Assembly (NCBI GenBank): GCA_017516285.1
Contig: JAFXDD010000033.1
Span: 1 to 64,000, forward strand
Origin: Lachnospiraceae bacterium
GTDB taxonomy: Bacteria > Bacillota_A > Clostridia > Lachnospirales > Lachnospiraceae
DNA length: 64,000 bases
Reading direction: 5' to 3'
The notes under the pieces are model-generated. The model was given only the letters and a program-made list of their open reading frames with translations, was not told where the DNA came from and did no database searches. Position 1 is the first letter of the stretch; every line of letters starts with the position of its first letter. The position numbers were made by a program, and so were the translations under genes. This document shows positions 1 to 8,600 of the stretch, one piece after another.

Positions 1-2
1 AA

Positions 3-248
3 GGAATGGCCACGATCCATAGTGCGGATGCAAACGGTGCACTGGAAAAAATGGCAGATTACTGTAAATGGGCCAGTGACTACAGCAGGGACGAAATTTT
101 CAAACTGCTCTCCTGTGTAAAGACGATTGTACATGTAAATGAATTTCAGGTACAGGAGATTGTAGTAAATCATGGTTGGGACGAGAGTGCCAAGGAAAAC
201 CACCTAGAAGCAGTCTTTGACAGAGCGAAAGGGGTGAACCGGATATGA
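3..248 (+). CDS. C-terminal end of CpaF/TadA-type secretion ATPase (partial)
   Basis: The reading frame is open to the left edge, so only the last 81 or so codons are present. The fragment begins with Gly-Met-Ala-Thr-Ile-His-Ser, which matches the conserved GxxxTIHS segment of CpaF/TadA (GspE-superfamily) ATPases, followed by the usual helical C-terminus that ends in a receptor-like VNEFQVQEI stretch. These ATPases power assembly of Tad/Flp pili from the cytoplasmic face of the membrane. The identification rests on this short motif and on the two TadB/TadC-like genes directly after it. Its stop overlaps the next start (ATGA), indicating translational coupling. The Walker A and B motifs must lie upstream of the window. 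Confidence 0.75.
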   Translation, partial: GMATIHSADANGALEKMADYCKWASDYSRDEIFKLLSCVKTIVHVNEFQVQEIVVNHGWDESAKENHLEAVFDRAKGVNRI

Positions 249-1192
249 CAGTAACATCCATATGTATGAAATTGGCGATTCTAATCTTTTTGGGTGTGGG
301 AATGTACTTCCTAATCAAATGGATTCAAGCCTACGATCCGGTGCAACAGATCAGGGAGAAAGTAGACGATCTGGATCGGCAAAGGATTCTTGATACCGGA
401 AATCGCAAAAAAAATCGATTTGAACGTTTGCTGGATAAGTTGGACGAGCAGCTGACACAGGCAGGAATTAAAAGAATAATGCCCAAGGCGACTGTAGAAA
501 TTTTCTTCTTATTCAATGTGTTGGAATTTACACTGGTGTTTCTGTTAGCAGGAGAAGGGATTCTGATCCCGCTTTTGGAAGCTGGAATGGCGGTATACCT
601 AAACAAGCTGATTGTTGATCTGCTTAGATATCGCAATAAGAGGATTACAGAAAAGCATTTGTTGGAACTTTTAAATTTAATCAGTGATTTCTCTATTTCA
701 GAGAGTGAAATTACCACGATACTTTACCGATGCGGACAACTGATGCCGGAGCCGTTACGGAGTGCATTAATACAGTGCCACATGACTACCAGAAATACCG
801 GTAATACAGAACAGGCGCTGTATGAGCTTCGACGAAGCAACGATCACTTTCTTTTTAAGGAGATCATTCTTCTGTTGGAACTCTGCAGTCACAGTGACAG
901 CAATTATCAAAAGGTAGTGACAGGCTGCAGGGAGATGGTAAACAGCTATCTAAAGGAAGAGAAGGAAAAAACCTCTGTAGTACGAGGACTGATCGGAGAG
1001 GCAGCACTGATGACTGGTGTGGCACTTTATGGAATCAGTACGATGCTTAGAGAGTTCGCAGGTGATGTGGGTTTGGGAAATAGCATGGTGGATTTCTTTT
1101 TCCATAATCCTGCAGGTCGCATCTGTCTGATCATATATGCAGCATTGTTCTTTGCCATGGTCCAAGTGATCTTAAAGTTTGCAAAAAGGTAG
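245..1192 (+). CDS. TadB-like pilus assembly membrane protein
   Basis: 315 residues. A hydrophobic segment lies at residues 8-25, a second pair near 85-120, then a soluble helical domain of the type II secretion F (T2SSF) kind around residues 135-235, and C-terminal membrane segments near 255-310. This layout, the size, and the position between a CpaF-type ATPase and a second similar protein fit TadB, the inner-membrane platform of Tad/Flp pili. The start is the ATG of an ATGA overlap with the ATPase gene. Sequence similarity to well-studied TadB proteins is not obvious by eye, so the name rests on topology and context. Confidence 0.68.
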   Translation: MTVTSICMKLAILIFLGVGMYFLIKWIQAYDPVQQIREKVDDLDRQRILDTGNRKKNRFERLLDKLDEQLTQAGIKRIMPKATVEIFFLFNVLEFTLVFLLAGEGILIPLLEAGMAVYLNKLIVDLLRYRNKRITEKHLLELLNLISDFSISESEITTILYRCGQLMPEPLRSALIQCHMTTRNTGNTEQALYELRRSNDHFLFKEIILLLELCSHSDSNYQKVVTGCREMVNSYLKEEKEKTSVVRGLIGEAALMTGVALYGISTMLREFAGDVGLGNSMVDFFFHNPAGRICLIIYAALFFAMVQVILKFAKR

Positions 1193-1201
1193 GTGGTAGA
1201 G

Positions 1202-2095
1202 ATGAAAAATGTATTTGACCAGATTGCCGGTATATTTGCCGGATTTAGTAGAAGCCAGATGCACTTGTTCCTTTGTATCACAGCAATAGTGATCTGTAGT
1301 CTGGCAGGATTCCTGAGTTATCGGTTTTACCGCAAGGGCAGACAATTACAGGAAGAGGAATTTGCAGAAAAGGTTAAGGAGTCTTTAGAAGATACGTTCC
1401 GAAAAGGTAGATATTTCAACTACCGAAAGCTACAGAAGTGGTTAAAGTCCATTGGCGCAGATTACGCCATCAAAGGATTTGGGGATCCGTTTAAGTTTGT
1501 TATGACAAATTTGCTTCTGGCAATAGGAATTGTAACACTCTTTGGATTACTTGGGAGTTTGCTGGCAGGAATATGTGTTGCGATTGCCTTTGTGGCAACA
1601 GAGATTCTGATGCTAATTGTGATTGATCAGAAGAGCAATAAAGAAATGTTGGATGATATTTCGTTTTTGTATGACGCTACGGCAATCCAACTTAATAGCA
1701 ATATTTATATCGCAAAGGCAGTAACCAATTGTCTGACTTATATCCAAAATGAGCGCCTTAAATATGCTCTGACGGAGCTTTGTAGCAACATGACCTTGGG
1801 TGGGGATGTAAGAACGGCGACCAAAGATTTTAGTGAAAAATTTCATAATGAATATCTTGATACTTTCTGTAACGTAATTGTTCAGATTACAGCAGAGACC
1901 GGCGAGGCAGGGAAATTGATTGAGGATATGTCAAAACAGTTGGCGGTCCTTAAAGAAACAACTTTTGCTGAAAGGAAGAAAGCTACTGAGAACAAACTGC
2001 AGCTTTGTATCATTGGAATATTCATTGTTTTCACGGTACTTATATTCTTCCTTTGCATTGCCAGCATGACTGGTAGCGCAGACATACTTTTCTAA
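1202..2095 (+). CDS. TadC-like pilus assembly membrane protein (T2SSF family)
   Basis: 297 residues from the ATG at 1202, preferred to the in-frame GTG at 1193 because an AGGTGG ribosome site lies 5 bases before the ATG. There is an N-terminal membrane segment (about residues 20-40), a paired hydrophobic hairpin near 100-145, a T2SSF-type helical domain near 150-255 containing a TAETGEAGKLIEDM stretch, and a final membrane segment (about 270-292). TadB and TadC form the membrane platform through which the ATPase drives pilin extrusion. It starts a few bases after the TadB-like gene and is followed by the pilin genes, the usual Tad order. Confidence 0.72.
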   Translation: MKNVFDQIAGIFAGFSRSQMHLFLCITAIVICSLAGFLSYRFYRKGRQLQEEEFAEKVKESLEDTFRKGRYFNYRKLQKWLKSIGADYAIKGFGDPFKFVMTNLLLAIGIVTLFGLLGSLLAGICVAIAFVATEILMLIVIDQKSNKEMLDDISFLYDATAIQLNSNIYIAKAVTNCLTYIQNERLKYALTELCSNMTLGGDVRTATKDFSEKFHNEYLDTFCNVIVQITAETGEAGKLIEDMSKQLAVLKETTFAERKKATENKLQLCIIGIFIVFTVLIFFLCIASMTGSADILF

Positions 2096-2147
2096 CGATA
2101 TAGGAGGCAGGTGCCTTTTATATAAAAAATTTAAAGGAGGTTTCCAG

Positions 2148-2378
2148 ATGAGAAACAAAATGAACGCTCTTGTGGCCGGAGCAAAGATTAAGGCTATGGA
2201 AGTAATGAACAGAAAGGATGCCGGTATTGAGACTTTGATGGTGATCGCACTGGTATGTGTAGTGGCAGTATCCCTTACTGCAATGTTCAGAACTGAGGCG
2301 GGTACTCTGATCGATAGCATTTTCGATACTATGACTACCAACATCAATTCTACTCTGTTCAAAGAATTCGGTGCATAA
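2148..2378 (+). CDS. Flp/Tad-type small pilin, copy 1
   Basis: 76 residues: a basic 22-residue leader, the motif RKDAG at 22-26, one long hydrophobic helix (about 27-47) and a short polar tail. This is the architecture of a type IVb (Flp) prepilin. The canonical Gly before the cut with Glu at +5 is not present. Instead Glu is the second residue after the Gly of KDAG. If Glu28 is treated as +5, the cut would fall after Lys23. It is the first of three tandem paralogues and the most divergent in its leader. AAAGGAGG lies just upstream of the ATG. Major pilin subunit is inferred from number, size and context. Confidence 0.75.
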   Translation: MRNKMNALVAGAKIKAMEVMNRKDAGIETLMVIALVCVVAVSLTAMFRTEAGTLIDSIFDTMTTNINSTLFKEFGA

Positions 2379-2379
2379 A

Positions 2380-2436
2380 CCGAAAATCCCTTTCGGCAGA
2401 TTTAGTTCTGCCGGTGCGGTCACTTCGGTGGCCGCA
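2380..2436 (+). other. Stem-loops between pilin genes 1 and 2
   Basis: Three possible hairpins follow pilin 1. CCGAAA (2380-2385) pairs with TTTCGG (2391-2396). CGGCAGA (2394-2400) pairs with TCTGCCG (2407-2413), and these two share 2394-2396 so they exclude each other. A 9-bp stem, 2415-2423 with 2428-2436, has a TTCG tetraloop and one T-G wobble. No T-tract follows, so this is more likely an RNA-stability or processing element than a full terminator. Confidence 0.6.
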
Positions 2437-2482
2437 CAGATAACTGAATATGGAACTGGGGCGAAGAGCCCTAAAACAATCT

Positions 2483-2750
2483 AACAAATCAATCAAATTT
2501 ACGATGGAGGTAAAAATCAATGAGAAACAAAATGAATGAAATTATGGTAGGCGCAAAGAACAAGGCAGCACAGGTATTTTCTAAGAAAGATGCCGGTATT
2601 GAGACTTTAATGGTGATCGCACTGGTGTGTGTAGTGGCAGTATCCCTTACTGCAATGTTCAGAACCGAGGCTGGTACCCTGATCAATAGTATCTTCGATA
2701 CCATGACCAAAAACATCAATGACACTCTCTTCAAAGAGTTCACTATCTAA
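2483..2750 (+). repeat. Tandem duplication unit covering pilin 2 (partner 2813-3081)
   Basis: The leader AACAAATCAATCAAATTTAC, the ribosome site and the coding sequence that follow are almost identical at 2483-2750 and 2813-3081. The first 54 codons of the two pilins encode nearly the same protein and the 3' ends have diverged. The duplication includes the 5' leader, so it is a recent gene-plus-leader duplication. Confidence 0.85.
2520..2750 (+). CDS. Flp/Tad-type small pilin, copy 2
   Basis: 76 residues with the same plan as copy 1: basic leader, SKKDAG at 21-26, hydrophobic helix beginning IETLMVIAL, and a polar tail ending KEFTI. The leader and helix match copy 3 nearly residue for residue. 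Differences cluster in the last 25 residues, the part expected to face the pilus surface or the pore. A GATGGAGG ribosome site precedes the ATG. It is a likely structural subunit of the same pilus, and the diverged tails suggest a heteropolymer or antigenic variants, which is inference. Confidence 0.75.
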   Translation: MRNKMNEIMVGAKNKAAQVFSKKDAGIETLMVIALVCVVAVSLTAMFRTEAGTLINSIFDTMTKNINDTLFKEFTI

Positions 2751-2773
2751 TGGAAGGTTAAAATCCAGGATTG

Positions 2774-2793
2774 GGGGCCAGGCAAATGGCCCC
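2774..2793 (+). other. Stem-loop between pilin genes 2 and 3
   Basis: GGGGCCA (2774-2780) pairs perfectly with TGGCCCC (2787-2793) across a six-base loop. No T-tract follows. Like the hairpins after pilin 1 it sits at the 3' end of a pilin gene, so an mRNA stabilising role is plausible. Confidence 0.55.
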
Positions 2794-2850
2794 TTATGAG
2801 AACAGTTTTGTAAACAAATCAATCAAATTTACGATGGAGGTAAAAAATCA

Positions 2851-3081
2851 ATGAGAAACAAAATGAATGAAATTATGGTAGGCGCAAAGAACAAGGCAGC
2901 GCAGGTATTTTCCAAGAAAGATGCCGGTATTGAGACTTTGATGGTGATCGCACTGGTATGTGTAGTGGCAGTATCCCTTACTGCAATGTTCAGAACTGAA
3001 GCAGGTACTCTGCTCGATAGTATCTTTAATACTATGACTACCAACATCAATAATGTTCTGTTCAAAGAATTTGGTGCGTAA
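2851..3081 (+). CDS. Flp/Tad-type small pilin, copy 3
   Basis: 76 residues. Residues 1-54 are nearly identical to copy 2, including the KKDAG motif and the hydrophobic helix. The tail (LLDSIFNTMTTNINNVLFKEFGA region) ends like copy 1, so copy 3 resembles a mosaic of the other two. This could reflect recombination among tandem copies, which is inference. It has the same duplicated leader and ribosome site as copy 2. It is the last pilin before a strong terminator-like hairpin that separates pilins from the less abundant assembly proteins. Confidence 0.75.
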   Translation: MRNKMNEIMVGAKNKAAQVFSKKDAGIETLMVIALVCVVAVSLTAMFRTEAGTLLDSIFNTMTTNINNVLFKEFGA

Positions 3082-3124
3082 TCCGGATTCTATAGAAATA
3101 AGAATGACTGCGGGTAATTCCTGC

Positions 3125-3162
3125 AAAACATGGGGCAGGGAGTCGATTCTCTGCCCTGTTTT
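3125..3162 (+). terminator. Terminator-like hairpin after the pilin genes
   Basis: AAAACA (3125-3130) pairs with TGTTTT (3157-3162) and GGGCAG (3133-3138) pairs with CTGCCC (3151-3156), with a two-base bulge on the 5' side. The 3' arm supplies a T-run. Partial termination here would give high pilin and low downstream expression. Confidence 0.6.
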
Positions 3163-3188
3163 AGTAAAAAGGAAGATGAGGGCATGAA

Positions 3189-3599
3189 ATGTTAAAGAGA
3201 AAGGACAAAGGTATTCTTGATCAATTTCTTCCTGCCATTGTAGTGATCGTGTTGCTTGCTGTGCTTTGGACCGGTTCCATGGTAAGCGCATCCAATATTG
3301 ACAGAAGCAGCGATATCCAGCAGGTAGCGCGTACTTATCTTTTGCGAATGGAGACGGATGGTCGCCTAACTGAAGAGAATCGCAATCTGCTGATTGCAGA
3401 ACTCGAAGCGCTGGATATGGAACAGATTGATCTGACCGGCACTAGCTTTACCAATGTAGGATACGGCAATCGGATCCGTTTGGTCATACGAGGAGTAGTG
3501 AACTTGAGCGATATTGATTTCAAAGGGTTTGCCTCTCCTATGATGACCCAAAGGCAGGCAGAAGTGGCGATTGAAAAGATATCTGTGGCGAAGAATTAA
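3189..3599 (+). CDS. Pseudopilin-like membrane protein of the Tad locus (DUF4320-like)
   Basis: 136 residues. A very short N-terminus carries RKDKG at residues 4-8 and is followed at once by a hydrophobic helix (about 9-33), then a soluble domain with an acidic helix (about 45-80) and beta-rich C-terminus. The RKDKG motif resembles the KDAG motif of the pilins, so it may be processed by the same prepilin peptidase. GAGGG before the ATG supports this start. It lies between the pilins and other minor components, and a DUF4320-like minor pilin is my best guess. I do not recognise a specific function. Confidence 0.55.
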   Translation: MLKRKDKGILDQFLPAIVVIVLLAVLWTGSMVSASNIDRSSDIQQVARTYLLRMETDGRLTEENRNLLIAELEALDMEQIDLTGTSFTNVGYGNRIRLVIRGVVNLSDIDFKGFASPMMTQRQAEVAIEKISVAKN

Positions 3600-3601
3600 G
3601 G

Positions 3602-4180
3602 ATGAGAGAGAGACTACAAAAAAAGGATGCCGGTACAATTTTCAACCCAGTAATGTACCTGATGATTCTGATCCTTACTGTGCAGTTGATGTTACTTTTT
3701 GTGGAGTATAAGCGTGTTGCTTGGGTGTCAGGAGCCGTTACCGATTCTATGACAGATGCATTGCTGGGAGCCTGTACACTAAATGAGGCGGAATTATATC
3801 ATTACGGAAGTACAGATGAGTTAGAGATTCTGTATCCAAAGGAAAAATACGATATCTTCAAGGACATCTTACGAACAGAATTGGGGTTGTCTGCAGATAT
3901 GCAGGTAACAGATAAGAGTATGACAATACTGACGGACGAGGTTAGCATTACAAGATTTACTGTATATAGTGTCAAAGAGGATGATATCACTTGCTATGAT
4001 TTTGATGCTGCTGAAAGCCTGACAACAACTGTCATAGAGAATATGGCTGGCAGCTATACGGCAGAAAATGGAAGTGTGATCGACGATACTACACTCGTAG
4101 CAGAGATTGGATTCACGGTAGAATTCTTTGGAGTACCGGTAGAAGTAAATAAATATCATATGGTTGATGTAACAAATTAA
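3602..4180 (+). CDS. TadE-like minor pilin/assembly protein
   Basis: 192 residues. The N-terminus has KKDAG at 7-11 and then a membrane helix (about 15-36), followed by a long extracytoplasmic domain rich in Asp, Thr and Val. One N-terminal helix followed by a 150-residue outer domain is the plan of TadE/TadF pseudopilins. The shared KDAG signature with the pilins points to common processing. It starts 2 bases after the previous stop and ends just before the CpaB-like gene, so it belongs to the same operon. Confidence 0.55.
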   Translation: MRERLQKKDAGTIFNPVMYLMILILTVQLMLLFVEYKRVAWVSGAVTDSMTDALLGACTLNEAELYHYGSTDELEILYPKEKYDIFKDILRTELGLSADMQVTDKSMTILTDEVSITRFTVYSVKEDDITCYDFDAAESLTTTVIENMAGSYTAENGSVIDDTTLVAEIGFTVEFFGVPVEVNKYHMVDVTN

Positions 4181-4191
4181 TGGAGGTTTGG

Positions 4192-4866
4192 ATGATGAAC
4201 AAGAACAATCAAAAAAATGTAACTAAAAAAGAAGGACAGGGCAAGGTATGGCCTGTAGTACTCTGTCTGTTGTTGGCAGGTGGCATTTTCGTATTACTGC
4301 TAAATGTGGAGACTAGAAAGCTTTCTGAGTATGAAAAAGGAAGTGTGGTCGTTGCGATTGCTGATGTAACAGAATCAAAAGAGGTCACTGCAGAAAATCT
4401 AACAGAATATTTTGCACTGGAAGAAAGACCATTAGCAGATATTCCGGAAGCTGCTTATTTAGAGCTGGAGGATCTGATCGGTCAGTATGCTCAGAGTGGT
4501 ATTGATACAGGTAGTATGATCACAAAAAGTATGTTAGGTGAGCTTAGAACAGATCACGGGAGTGCAGTGCTTCTTGGAGTGAATATGGAAGCATTGGCAC
4601 AGAGTGTAGCTGGTACTTTAAGAGCCGGAGATGTGATCGATATCTATACCGTAAAAGTGGAAGATGATGAGACCGTAACGGTAGAAAAAGCCCTTGGGAA
4701 TGTAAGGATTGAGAGAAGTTATACCAGTGCCGGTGTGGCAATCTTAAAAGATGATGACAGTTCCATTGCACAGTATATTACAATCCCTGTGCATAAAGAA
4801 GCAGTAGGAACCTTCTATCAGTCTTTAGAAGATCGCCGGATCGAGATTGTAAAGCATCCACAGTAA
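4192..4866 (+). CDS. CpaB/RcpC-like SAF-domain pilus assembly protein
   Basis: About 224 residues from the ATG at 4192 (the next ATG at 4195 is equally possible; a GGAGG site ends at 4186). A membrane anchor lies near residues 22-40. It is followed by a SAF-type domain (about 48-115) with the pattern of positive regulation residues VVVAIADVTESKEVTAENL and GSMITKSML. CpaB/RcpC proteins carry this anchored SAF domain and assist Tad pilus assembly on the outer side of the membrane. Position after the minor pilins and length (usual range 220-300) agree. Substrate or peptidoglycan contact is not visible from sequence. Confidence 0.72.
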   Translation: MMNKNNQKNVTKKEGQGKVWPVVLCLLLAGGIFVLLLNVETRKLSEYEKGSVVVAIADVTESKEVTAENLTEYFALEERPLADIPEAAYLELEDLIGQYAQSGIDTGSMITKSMLGELRTDHGSAVLLGVNMEALAQSVAGTLRAGDVIDIYTVKVEDDETVTVEKALGNVRIERSYTSAGVAILKDDDSSIAQYITIPVHKEAVGTFYQSLEDRRIEIVKHPQ

Positions 4867-4879
4867 GGTGGTGGAGAAC

Positions 4880-5674
4880 ATGAGAAACAAGGTAAAAGAA
4901 TATTTTAAGGATAAAAATCCATATCTTTTGGCTTCTTTTGCGGTTGTGATTGTGTCTGTACTCATAATCTTTGCTCTTCTGCAGGAAGAAAAGCCTGCAG
5001 AGAGTGAGGGTGGTGTGACTACTATAGAGCAGATATCTGAAACAACACAAGAATCTTTGGATGCGATTACGGAAACAGATGAGCAGTCACAAAGCGAGGC
5101 TTTGGTAGAATCTTCACATGATTGCAAAGAAGATATGTCAATTGCAGATGTGCAGGAAACAGAAGTAGTCCAGTCTGATAAGGTAGAGGGCACGCAGGAA
5201 GTTCCAGATATAGAGGAACCTCTTCCAAAAGAAGAACCATCTGAAGAAGAGCCGGAGGGTGTCATAGAGGAACCGGACAACAGTGAGCCAGAACAGGTGG
5301 ATCTGCCTACGGTAGAACCAGAAAGAATCCCAGAGGTTGAGCCAGAAATTATTCCAGAGGAATTGCCGGAGCCGCCTAAAGAACCGGAAATCCATGTGCA
5401 TAGCTGGATTTTTGAATCTTACTATCAGAAACCTACCTGTAGCAATGGAGGATTGGTAACACAAATTTGCGCACATTGCGGAGAAACCCAGATTACCGGT
5501 GGTATCCCTACAGGAGAACATTTCTACGAAGTGGAAACGCAGGGAGATTGCTGTAGCGCGGAAGTAGTGGTTTGTACGGAATGCAATTACAGAGAAGTAA
5601 GAGAGATGGATCCTACGAATCATATTGATGTAGAAGACGGACTTTGTTATGGCTGTGGTCGAAAGACAGAGTGA
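4880..5674 (+). CDS. Membrane-anchored protein with acidic stalk and Cys-rich C-terminal module
   Basis: 264 residues from the ATG at 4880, which has AAGGTGG 8 bases upstream; a GTG at 4868 is the alternative. One membrane helix (about 14-34) is followed by a very acidic Ser/Thr then Pro/Glu-rich stalk (about 40-170). The C-terminal 90 residues hold paired cysteines: CAHCG, CC, CTEC and CYGCGRK. The PTC...CAHCGE...GEH pattern resembles modules found in gut Firmicute surface proteins, including the sortase substrate at 37610. Metal binding is possible. It is probably an outer-surface part of the pilus system, linking membrane to the large secreted protein encoded next. Confidence 0.65.
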   Translation: MRNKVKEYFKDKNPYLLASFAVVIVSVLIIFALLQEEKPAESEGGVTTIEQISETTQESLDAITETDEQSQSEALVESSHDCKEDMSIADVQETEVVQSDKVEGTQEVPDIEEPLPKEEPSEEEPEGVIEEPDNSEPEQVDLPTVEPERIPEVEPEIIPEELPEPPKEPEIHVHSWIFESYYQKPTCSNGGLVTQICAHCGETQITGGIPTGEHFYEVETQGDCCSAEVVVCTECNYREVREMDPTNHIDVEDGLCYGCGRKTE

Positions 5675-5693
5675 TTCTTCGGAAGGGAGGATT

Positions 5694-8600
5694 ATGAAAC
5701 TATTTTTGAGAAAATTTATGCTGGTGCTTGCTATGTGTTTGATGCTTACACCAATCACGTCTTTTGCAGCAGCATCCACCAGTGAGATGGATAAGTTTCC
5801 CAATGTAACATTAAGCCCTGATGGATCCGAGCGAGCTTGGACAACAGATCTATGGGACAAGACCAATGAAAGACTGCCGTGGCAGTACACGGTGGATATG
5901 AATGCGGAATCCTCGATTGGTGAGTTGGGAGCAGGAGAGCATTATTATGGGAAACAGGCAGTAGGTAGTGTGACCATAGGGAAGTGGGTAGTTATGCATA
6001 CCCCAGGACAGTGTATTCATGATACACCGACCAAGGATACCTTTGCTGGATTCAACTATCGAAATGAAATCTGCCACTCCTACTATAATAATGGTTGGTT
6101 TGCATATTGTGCAGATTGTGGTGATTTGATTGCGCATATGCTCATTTATGCCAAAGAGTCAACGGTAAGACAAATTACGTCTATGCCGGCGTCTTCTATT
6201 TATGTGTATCAGTGTCCTCATTGTACCCATCTGGAACAAGGGGCAAGTTACCAACATTATTGTGTGGCCATATCCAGCAATAAATACAGAGTTACTTATA
6301 GACCAAACGCTCCGGAAGACAGTAACGTGGCTGGTTATATGGCACCCACCATGCATATATACGATAACAGCACTACCTATAATGGGGAGCCGGTGTCGGA
6401 AATCGGATATACGGATACGGCACTCAGAAAAAATAGTTATACCTGTACAGGTTATATTTTTGCAGGCTGGAATACTGCTCCGGATGGAAGTGGACGCTCC
6501 TTTGCAGATGAGCAGGAAGTTTTAAATCTAACGACAGAAGATAACGGCATTGTTAAGCTGTATGCCCAGTGGGTAAAGGCAGAAAGTACGCTTCTTCTGG
6601 ATGCTGCAGGCGGTACCTATAACGGTCAGCCGGTATATGTACAAAGACAGAAGTATGACACCAGCTATAAAGTGGATAATAAACTGATTGCTCCACCGAT
6701 CGGATATAAGGTCAGCTTTCAGACGAATGGAGGAACTGCAATTGATTCTATTACTACCACAAAGAGCTTTACACACTGGGAGATCCAGGCTGGATTTAAA
6801 GGAGAATTTAAGAATAATGTGTACCGATTTTTGGGGGACCATGGCAATCAGGACCGCTTGAAAGCACAGTATATAAATGATGCATTCAAATTACCTGACT
6901 GTACAGGCAGTAATACTTCTTTGGTTGGCTGGTATGATGATCCGGGCCTTGGAGATGAGAGTTTTGTAGGAAAGCCGGGCGATGAGCTTACGGTAGAGAA
7001 AGATACCGTGCTTTATGCAAAATGGGCAACCCTTACCCTGTGGGCATATGATGATTATGATTCTCATGGTGGTGTAGGTGCCGTTGACCTAGAGTGGGAA
7101 CAGAAGGACGGCAAGAGCAAATACTATCGATTATATCAGTCCGAAGATAAAGTTACCTGGAGAGAGATCTTCTCAGGAAGTGATATCCAGAGCAATGTCA
7201 GTATTGAAAAAACATATAATACCGGAAGTCAGGGTACAACCTATAAAATTCCGTATACGGGATATTATACGCTGACAGCGTATGGTGCCAAGGGTGCTGA
7301 TTATAGTAGTACTTATACCGGAGGTAAAGGTGGCAGTGTAACTGCGACTTATTGGCTACAGCAGGGAGATGTGATTACAGTATATCCCGGTACTGCAGGT
7401 GATGGGTTAAATGGTGGTACCAATGGAAACGGTGTAAATGGTGGAACATCATCTACGTCTTATGGACGGGGTGGCGGTGCTGCTACACAGATTTACCTTA
7501 CCAGAAATGGTGTAAAAACACTTCTCATCACGGCCGGAGGCGGCGGAGGTGCAAATGCAGGTAATTCCGGCGGAAATGGTGGTACCGGTGGAGGAAATAC
7601 CACAAGTGCCGGTGCCAATGGTGTGGGTGCCGGAGGTGGAGGATATGTAGGCGGTCTTTGCGGAGAGTTTTCCTATCATAGTCATAGTGATGCTTGTGGG
7701 TATCATACGCATTCCGGTAACACCACAAGTGGAGGCATTTGTTATAGCCCTAAAGTATGCGGAGGTAATTTGGTACAGACAGAATGGCAGGAAATCGGTG
7801 GCTGGTATGGTCACTGGGATGAAGATGGTTCTGGAATCTGTATTCAGTGCGGATACAACTATGGATTATATGGTAATGAAGCTGTCCACGCTTGGTATTA
7901 TGGCGAGGACAAATGGACTTGTCAAAAATGTGGTCGTGAAACCACGGATGATACAGGGACCTGCCGGAAAACGACCTATTATCTGTCTTGTAGTGCTTCG
8001 GAAGGGTATCAGTGTGGAAAGACAACGGAAACAATTGACAGCTACAAGGCATCTGTAGGCGGGACCAATTATTCCGAAACTGGATATGGCCGTAAAAGCG
8101 CAACACTGAAGGTTGGTACGAACAATGGAGCAGGTAAGGTGCTGATTAGTAGTGAAGATATAGGATATCTGGAGGCTACAAAGCTGAATGATGTACTTGC
8201 CAAGGATAAGGCAGCACCTGGTGCGATTCCAGGCTATGAGGAAACTCTAAGTGCTGAAGATGTCATTCGTATTACAGTAGAAAAACCGGATGATTATGGG
8301 ACTCTTTATTATCATAGAGCAGAAAGTTATGCTGCGGGTACTATTAATAAGCTGGTGGACTCTAATATCACAGAAAATACGTTGGTCAGTGGCGTTGTGG
8401 GATACCGATATTACGTGGATGGTAATGCTACAGGGGTAGTTACGGGTACTAATTCTATAACCTATACCAATAAAGTGGATGTGGGAATGATGGATACAGT
8501 AAGGTATCTGCATATTGCAGCGGTAGATGTAGCCGGGAATATTGGTCCGACAAAGAATATTCAGATTAAAGCTAAGGAAGATGGCTCTGACATTGAGATT

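Noticed and set aside
2483..3081. Repeated blocks considered as a CRISPR array
   Set aside because: The repeat units are about 265-bp gene copies, not short regular repeats with spacers. No cas genes are present in the window.
7449..7814. Long minus-strand open frames across the glycine-rich part of the large secreted protein
   Set aside because: They are antisense to a Gly-rich coding region and give repetitive Thr/Ile text with no ribosome site. The plus-strand frame has clear domains.
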